From positions 1,592,892-1,656,891 of the forward strand of contig LR746265.1 of assembly GCA_902729315.2 (NCBI GenBank): DNA of 64,000 nt, read 5' to 3'. Made by a program: the position numbers and the translations under genes. Positions 58,410 through 64,000 of this stretch are shown here, one piece after another. The stretch is from Spirodela intermedia. Lineage: Eukaryota > Streptophyta > Magnoliopsida > Alismatales > Araceae. The notes beneath the pieces were generated by a model. It did no database searches and was not told where the DNA came from. It worked only from the letters and a program-made list of their open reading frames with translations. The stretch's first letter is position 1. Every line of letters starts with the position of its first letter.

Positions 58410-59284
58410 ATCTGGTAAGTAGGTCTTGATGCTCATCCGTTTCGAAAACCTTTCCTCATCGAAGATTTCGGACATGTCTGTGCAGGGTCCTCGGAAGGCC
58501 GTAGAAATTATCCGAACATCTGTTGTCAATGTAAGGGGTTTCCGATGATACTGACGAACAATAAGCCACCGGAAGCATGTTGATGCTCGTGCTCCATTTT
58601 CGGAGCATCTCTGTACTTTTCTGATCAGATGATCCTGTGATCCTGGTGTTGGAATTCAAGTGTAGCTGGATTGACATGGTTGAAATCGGTTTGCATCCTC
58701 CCTACTGCGACTTTTCTATTTCAGTTTCCCGCAGGTGCATCGTATCATCCATGTAAAACCTTCGATCGGCCCTCCGACATGGGATCGGAGATCTACGACG
58801 TGGAATCAAGAGACAATGAGAACAGCAGAAACCTTACACCGCAAGGAACGTAGCCGCCGAGACGAGGCATCCGCCGTGTGAGGAAGGAAGGAGATCTCGG
58901 TCAAAACGGCAAGTCTCCGGCTGTGTTCGGCCGCCGGCAGGGACCGGATCTTCGCGAATGCCAGACAATCCCACACGCCGTGTCCTGCTCCAGATGCCCT
59001 TCCTCCCTCGAGCCCTAGAAAGAATTCGAAGTGGTATGTCAACCGTTCCCGCCAAGGGTCCTATCTGAAGTGCGACTTGCCCCAGGCCGGGCCGGGTCTC
59101 ATGGGCTGGGCCCGTAACATCCCTAGCCCAGCCCGAAACAGGTTACCGTGGGCCCCACTCAAAACAACCCGTCAAGTTTCTGTTCCCCTCCCCGGCGGGA
59201 AAAGTACCATCCTCTCGCACGGCACGAAGAAAATGGACGGCCATGATGTTCTCAGATATAATCGTCGACGGTCAATGGCGGCAA

Positions 59285-59287
<3 letters not shown>

Positions 59288-59328
<41 letters not shown>
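59288..59328. repeat. (CT)n microsatellite
   Basis: About 41 bp CT run upstream of the OTU gene. Confidence 0.95.
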
Positions 59329-59330
<2 letters not shown>

Positions 59331-59403
59331 CTGCCCGCCCTGGAGGCCGCTAAAATCGACTTTGCGGGAGTTGCGACGTCCGCAGAAAAAAAAAATCCCG
59401 CTA

Positions 59404-59428
59404 TCTCTCTCTCTCTCTCTCTCTCTCC
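59404..59428. repeat. (CT)n microsatellite, second tract
   Basis: About 25 bp CT run, 75 bp after the first; probably part of a pyrimidine-rich leader. Confidence 0.9.
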
Positions 59429-61112
59429 CTGCGCATCTTCGGTGATCTATCCAAATCTACCGTTGGTATTCTTTGTGTTCAATTCTGGTCGCCTAATTGC
59501 TCAACGTGGCGTCTAGAAGCCGCCGTTCCGTCCCTGCTTGGTCTACCTCCGTTCGTTCTCCCCTCTCCCATTAGTGCTGGGTCGCCATCCAAACTAACCT
59601 TTCTTCGTCTCTCGTCCCTCGCATGGGAGTTGGCTTCGCGTGGAAGCAATCCCGTTCTTTCTGTCGTACGAATTTATCTCCTCCCTGCAGTGCTGGGTTT
59701 TTTTTCTCCTAATCTGCACGGTAAGGCTTGTTATATGGTGGCATGAGATTCGTTCATCTCGTCTAGCTGTGCATCGTTCATGAATTTTGAGTTACGCCGG
59801 AAGCACATATATCCAGGCAGGCGTCCTTTTATACTGTTGATGTGTTCTGTTGCGCTCTCCATTTTTTTCCGCTTCTCTAATTCTCGAAGGTGCGGTTGGA
59901 ATAGAGTTTATATGTCGCTTACTGTTATGAATGATTGTGTAGGTGGAGAACGATGAGATCGTGCAAAATTTTACGGCAATGAATACCTTTAACATTTTCT
60001 CAGAATTCGTTACAAGTTGGAGAAGCCCGAAAATATAATTATTGTTGTTACCCGAAAATATTAGTTTTTCTGTTACTATATTGAAAAATCGTCACTCTTT
60101 ACTTTCATTTGGAGGTCTACTTCTCTGATTGATGGTAAATTATTCTTCATACGCCTAATCTGCTGGTGCAAGCTATTTTTTTGTTCTGGATTAGCCCAGA
60201 AGATGACTAGTAGCCAGGAGGACAGTCTGCGTAAAAATTATTTTGAATATCTGTCTACGTATGCTAAATTTGATAGAAAAATTATTTTCTCGATTTTAAG
60301 GGAAACTAACATTTAGATTCGGATTGGACTAGTCGATTCAAATTTTGAGCCCAACAGATTGATCTGAAACAAAAATTTAAATATAATCCACAAAATTATG
60401 AATTTTTTTATTTATAAAACGATATTTTCTCTGATCAAAATTAGATCTGCCTGGTTTGGCACCTAATCGTATTTTGTGGTCTGATCCTGATTATGCACCT
60501 GGGCTGGAGTTTGCTGCGGTAAGCTTTTTGTTTCCAGTTTTGTCACAAGTGAAGGAAACCAGAACCGCGTGACATAAGGTATTTAAATTTAAAATCCTAT
60601 TCAAGGATAGAGAAAAAAAAAGACGGAGTTAAAAAATTAAAAGGTCAGACATTTGTAAGGAATGTAAAGAATGGCAACTTATTAGCCGGTTGAGATGACT
60701 GATAGAGAGAGGATAATAGGATGGAAGGGGATTGGCATTGACGGGTCTGAGAGGCAGGGAATCGGATGGAAAGAGGAAGAAAGTACTATCAGTCAGGAAT
60801 GTGAAGTGGGGGCTAGTTATTTTTCCTGGCTGCAGCATGAAGATATGTGTTTTTTCACTATCCTTTTGGAGGATTTCGGCTGGCTACCTCACGGTTTGCT
60901 AAGTTCCATGCATGAATTACTGAAGTTTTTGTCTCTAATTTATACAACAATAAGTTAAAAAAATGTTCTGCATTTGAATTGATTATGACATCTGTTTTTT
61001 TCCTTAAAACTATGTTTACTAATTATAAGCATCTTGACGTAAAATTGTCAGGAGGATCATAAATCTACGTTAAAAGGTCCAGATCTTCTTCTGAAGTCTA
61101 TAGTTTTAGCTG

Positions 61113-63276
61113 ATGACTATGTGTGAGCACGATCCGGAGATTATTCGATGGGGTCTCCAACATCTATGTGACCCAGGGTCAAGTTCGTGTTGTGAAAATG
61201 ATTCTTGCTTTTATGCTAGACAGTATGCCAGTGAAGGTAACTTAGGCACAGATTACACTAATGTAGAGAGTGATGAGATTATCGCACATACTCTTCAAGA
61301 AGAATTTTCGCAACTTGCTTTTGCAAAAGCATCTGGCCTTTCACATCCAAGTGAAGAACATGCACATATATATGTGCTTGATCAGGATTGGCAGGGGTCA
61401 ACGATGAGGGATTTTGTATCAGGTATTGAGGCAACCATGATATGTAGTGTTCAATTTCTTCATTACTGCATGGATCTCATTAACTTTACTATTTTAATGC
61501 AGGACATGATGGACGACAGGAAGATGGAGATGATGTAGCATCCAGTTCATGCTCAAGTCCTGAGAATTTTCATGAGCTGACGGAACGGATGTTGGAGCTG
61601 GCAGATGATTTCCACACTGTAGATGAAGTAGGCAAGAGGCTGAATCAAGTTGCTCCTACACCTGTGAGTCTTTTTAAATAGTTAAATCTCTAATATCTTC
61701 TCCTTTATCAGTTTTACATGCCGACAGTACGTTATGAATGATTTTCCAAAAAACATTCTCACGCTAACATATTATTTTTTAAGTATTTTTACTTCGAAAC
61801 TGTCTGGTACTTTTGATTTGGATGGGAGGACTCGTGGAGTGCTAGCCTATCCACTCAGATTTGTCAAAAGCCCTTCATTTTCTCTGATTTTGAAGCTTTT
61901 TTTTTACAGCATAAACCAAGAATCAATAAAGAAATACCTTCTGCAGATGAGGCTATTTCCGATCATCAAAGGCTCCTTGAACGGTACATCAGTGTTTTTT
62001 TTACTATTTCATTCTAGTGAATTTATTTTTTAATGTCGAGTAATTCTTTTTCCAGGGAATGACCTAGGAAAAGAGTAAAATGTTGGCGATTTTTTTCTCG
62101 TCATCTTTATATAGGGTACTTTATTTATAAATTTCTACATTTCCTAGTTGTTTTGCCTTACTGCTTTAGGCATCATTTGGAACGGAAAACAGCTACCTGT
62201 GGCTTCCATTTTTCCCCTGTTGGCAACTACGGTAGAAGGAAAGAAACAGAACCGATTCTGAGAATATATCCATTTTCGTTTTGGTCCCTGTAACGCAACT
62301 CTTTCCGAGCTCACCTCTCTTGATCCATTGCCCCCTTGGCTTGGGGGATGGTATGTTTTCTTTTCTGAATCCTTGGCCTGCCTGTGTTTCTACCTCTGTT
62401 TCCTCTAATTGAGCCATTTCTACCTTCCTAGACCTACCGCAGGAATTCCACTCGTGCTATACCCTTTTTCTCAGGGGAGGAAGTTAGTGTGGAAGGTTTG
62501 TTTGTTATAACTGGAGGACATACCTTTTGGTAGAAGTCTCTATCATTAAATCAATCCACAACCTGTGGCAATAGGTTTATTTAGCATATTTTCGCTGAGC
62601 TTGTCATGGAGCTTGCTTGCCTGATGACATTGAGGCCATACCTTGGCCTTGTTCGATTGACATCATCCCTTATTTTCTCATCTGAGAATCAGTTTCAAAC
62701 TAAATCCACCTATTTTATGATCAGATGTTCAAGTAAAGATCCAGTAGGCCTTCTTTCGTAGTTTTTGGGTAGTTCTCTTTTATTAGGCCACAGAGTTAAC
62801 ATAGTCACCGGTCATACCCCTTGGCCGCAAAGATATATTTTGGTCAGAAAAAAAAAAAGGCTCAGAAAAACGTCTTAAAGTACTCCTGAGATTCAATTTA
62901 TAAATCAGTACGTCTCTGAAGAGTAAGAATTATGATAATGAACATTGGGAGAAGTCCACTAGTAAGATTATCTAATGTGCTTTAGGACTTCCATTTGGAA
63001 GAAGTCTCCTTTTTTTCTCCTATTTATGCTGATATTTCTAACTTGAGAGGTCGAATAATTTATGCATTTGGCTAACCTCGTTTTATTCCTTTTTTGTTCT
63101 TATTTATATTTATTTGAAAACTGCACATTAGAATATACATGCAGATTCAAATTCCAGTACTTCATCCTTACGCTACTATTTTCCAGTCTTGGCTTATGAT
63201 AGTGGTTTATGTTTGATTCAGGTTACAGTTATTTGAATTGGTTGAGCGGAAGGTTGAGGGAGATGGTAACTGTCAG
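61113..63276 (+). CDS. OTU-type deubiquitinase, 3' part beyond window
   Basis: OTU-family cysteine protease that cleaves ubiquitin chains, similar to the plant At5g03330/At5g04250 group. Exons seen: 61113-61422, 61503-61663, 61910-61983, 63222-63276, with consistent phases. The N-terminal region includes CEHDPEIIRWGLQHL, DEIIAHTLQEEFSQLA and VGKRLNQVAPTP. The fourth block, ending DHQRLLER then LQLFELVERKVEGDGNCQ, reaches the catalytic DGNC motif (Asp and nucleophile Cys). A donor follows directly after CAG at 63276. The following exon, with the family's FRSLADQLY continuation and the catalytic His, is not in the remaining 724 bp. The ATG at 61113 follows a likely 5' UTR acceptor near 61051. 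Confidence 0.9.
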
Positions 63277-64000
63277 GTTGGTTGTGGAATCTGTTAATCT
63301 TCTTCCCAATTATTACTTGTTAATAGGAAATCAAAACTTTTCTAATTCTTTGATGAATAATGTAAACCTCAGAACTTATCCCGAAACTAACCATTTCCAC
63401 TTGGATTAATCTTATTTAGTTTTAGGATGCAGATATAACTTGATTAGCTTTAATATGCTGTTAAATCTTTACCTCTGGGAATAGGTAAAGATAAAAACAA
63501 GCTTTTAGACGGGTGACCACTTTATTTTACTATTCAACTAATTAAAGGTATCGAATTATCGATATCTGATCAGAAATTAATTATGTGTGAAATTTAGTTT
63601 TCCTGCTAGGGAAATGCAGATTTTGCTCATGAAACGTTTTAACGATTACTTATGACTTAATTATTAACCATGTCTTGCCGTCGTTCTTTTGGTTTCTTAT
63701 AGTTTATCTAACTGATGAGGTGTCCATTACACTTTTTCAGAAATATAATTCTTATATGTTCCCAAGTCCTTTATTTCTTTGGTACTAGAATTCTCTAGTA
63801 GGTGATTACTTAGATTGTTTATTGGATGACTTCATAATGAATCTATATAAAAAATCCTTCTCCTGCTGACAAGTGGATTCGTACTGCTGACACAATGATT
63901 TTGAGCCCTATGATGTTTATTCGAATCCAAGTTCAAAGGCACCGGGTATGGATTTTTATAGAAATCAAGCTATGGTTGTGCAACATTTTTGTGTCATGCA
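63277..64000. other. OTU gene intron running off the window
   Basis: AT-rich sequence after the donor at 63277 (GTTGGT). No further OTU exon or other gene is visible before the end of the window. Confidence 0.7.

Larger units (their letters stand above)
58410..61112. other. RLCK 3' flank and OTU gene upstream region
   Basis: About 2.7 kb. Two CT tracts (59288-59328 and 59404-59428) in a GC-rich segment probably mark the promoter and transcription start of the OTU gene. An acceptor-like TTGTCAG at about 61045-61051 suggests that the OTU 5' UTR is spliced. No protein-coding gene was recognised. Confidence 0.45.

Noticed and set aside
58806-59055. Minus-strand frames after the kinase gene
   Set aside because: Short, overlapping in several frames and without motif; typical of GC-rich chance frames.

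Overview
This is a plant nuclear genomic segment. Evidence: GT-AG introns in most genes, intronless GC-rich genes set in AT-rich spacers, plant-only families (BAHD acyltransferase, PLS-type PPR, HR-lesion-inducing-like protein, RLCK-VII kinase, DUF547/MIP1-zipper protein, chloroplast-type GET3B), long GA/CT microsatellites and decayed LTR retrotransposons. The strong GC enrichment of single-exon genes beside AT-rich introns suggests a monocot, probably not a grass, but the species cannot be fixed from the sequence. Exon boundaries below were placed by hand from splice consensus, reading phase and family similarity; lengths and phases were summed and close correctly for GET3B, translin, DUF547 and the RLCK.

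Layout. 0-4 kb: two tandem BAHD acyltransferase genes, the first cut by the window edge. 4.3-8.6 kb: a decayed HR-like lesion-inducing gene whose exon 1 lies 3.7 kb from the rest. 9.5-13.7 kb: a multi-exon class 3 lipase. 14.3-14.9 kb: a cyclophilin on the minus strand. 15.5-16.4 kb: a partial pseudogene copy of GET3B, including intron sequence. 16.6-18.4 kb: an intronless PPR gene. 19.0-19.4 kb: a small uncharacterised gene with a TATA box. 20.8-21.15 kb: a transketolase pseudogene fragment. 21.26-25.38 kb: an old, nearly full-length Ty1/copia element on the minus strand with LTRs and a near-matching target duplication. 25.4-29.3 kb: gene-poor.

29.35-32.5 kb is gene-dense: a secreted small protein and a NATA-like GNAT acetyltransferase share a 478-bp divergent promoter region, followed by a convergent RLCK-like pseudokinase. 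33.8-37.3 kb: a ten-exon DUF547/MIP1-zipper gene (minus). 38.9-44.6 kb: the intact eleven-exon GET3B ATPase, tail-to-tail with a seven-exon translin gene (45.7-48.5 kb, minus). 49-53 kb: microsatellites and a truncated Ty3/gypsy element. 53.2-53.4 kb: a possible small unassigned gene. 55.7-58.4 kb: an RLCK-VII kinase of the PCRK1/PBL19 type. 61.1 kb to the right edge: an OTU deubiquitinase cut off within its catalytic motif.

The genes look like independent housekeeping, specialised-metabolism and immunity-related loci, not a functional cluster. I did not find a convincing new multi-gene system. The most unusual features are the GET3B duplicate, the broken lesion-inducer gene, several apparent GC-AG introns, the conserved-looking pseudokinase and the small secreted protein.
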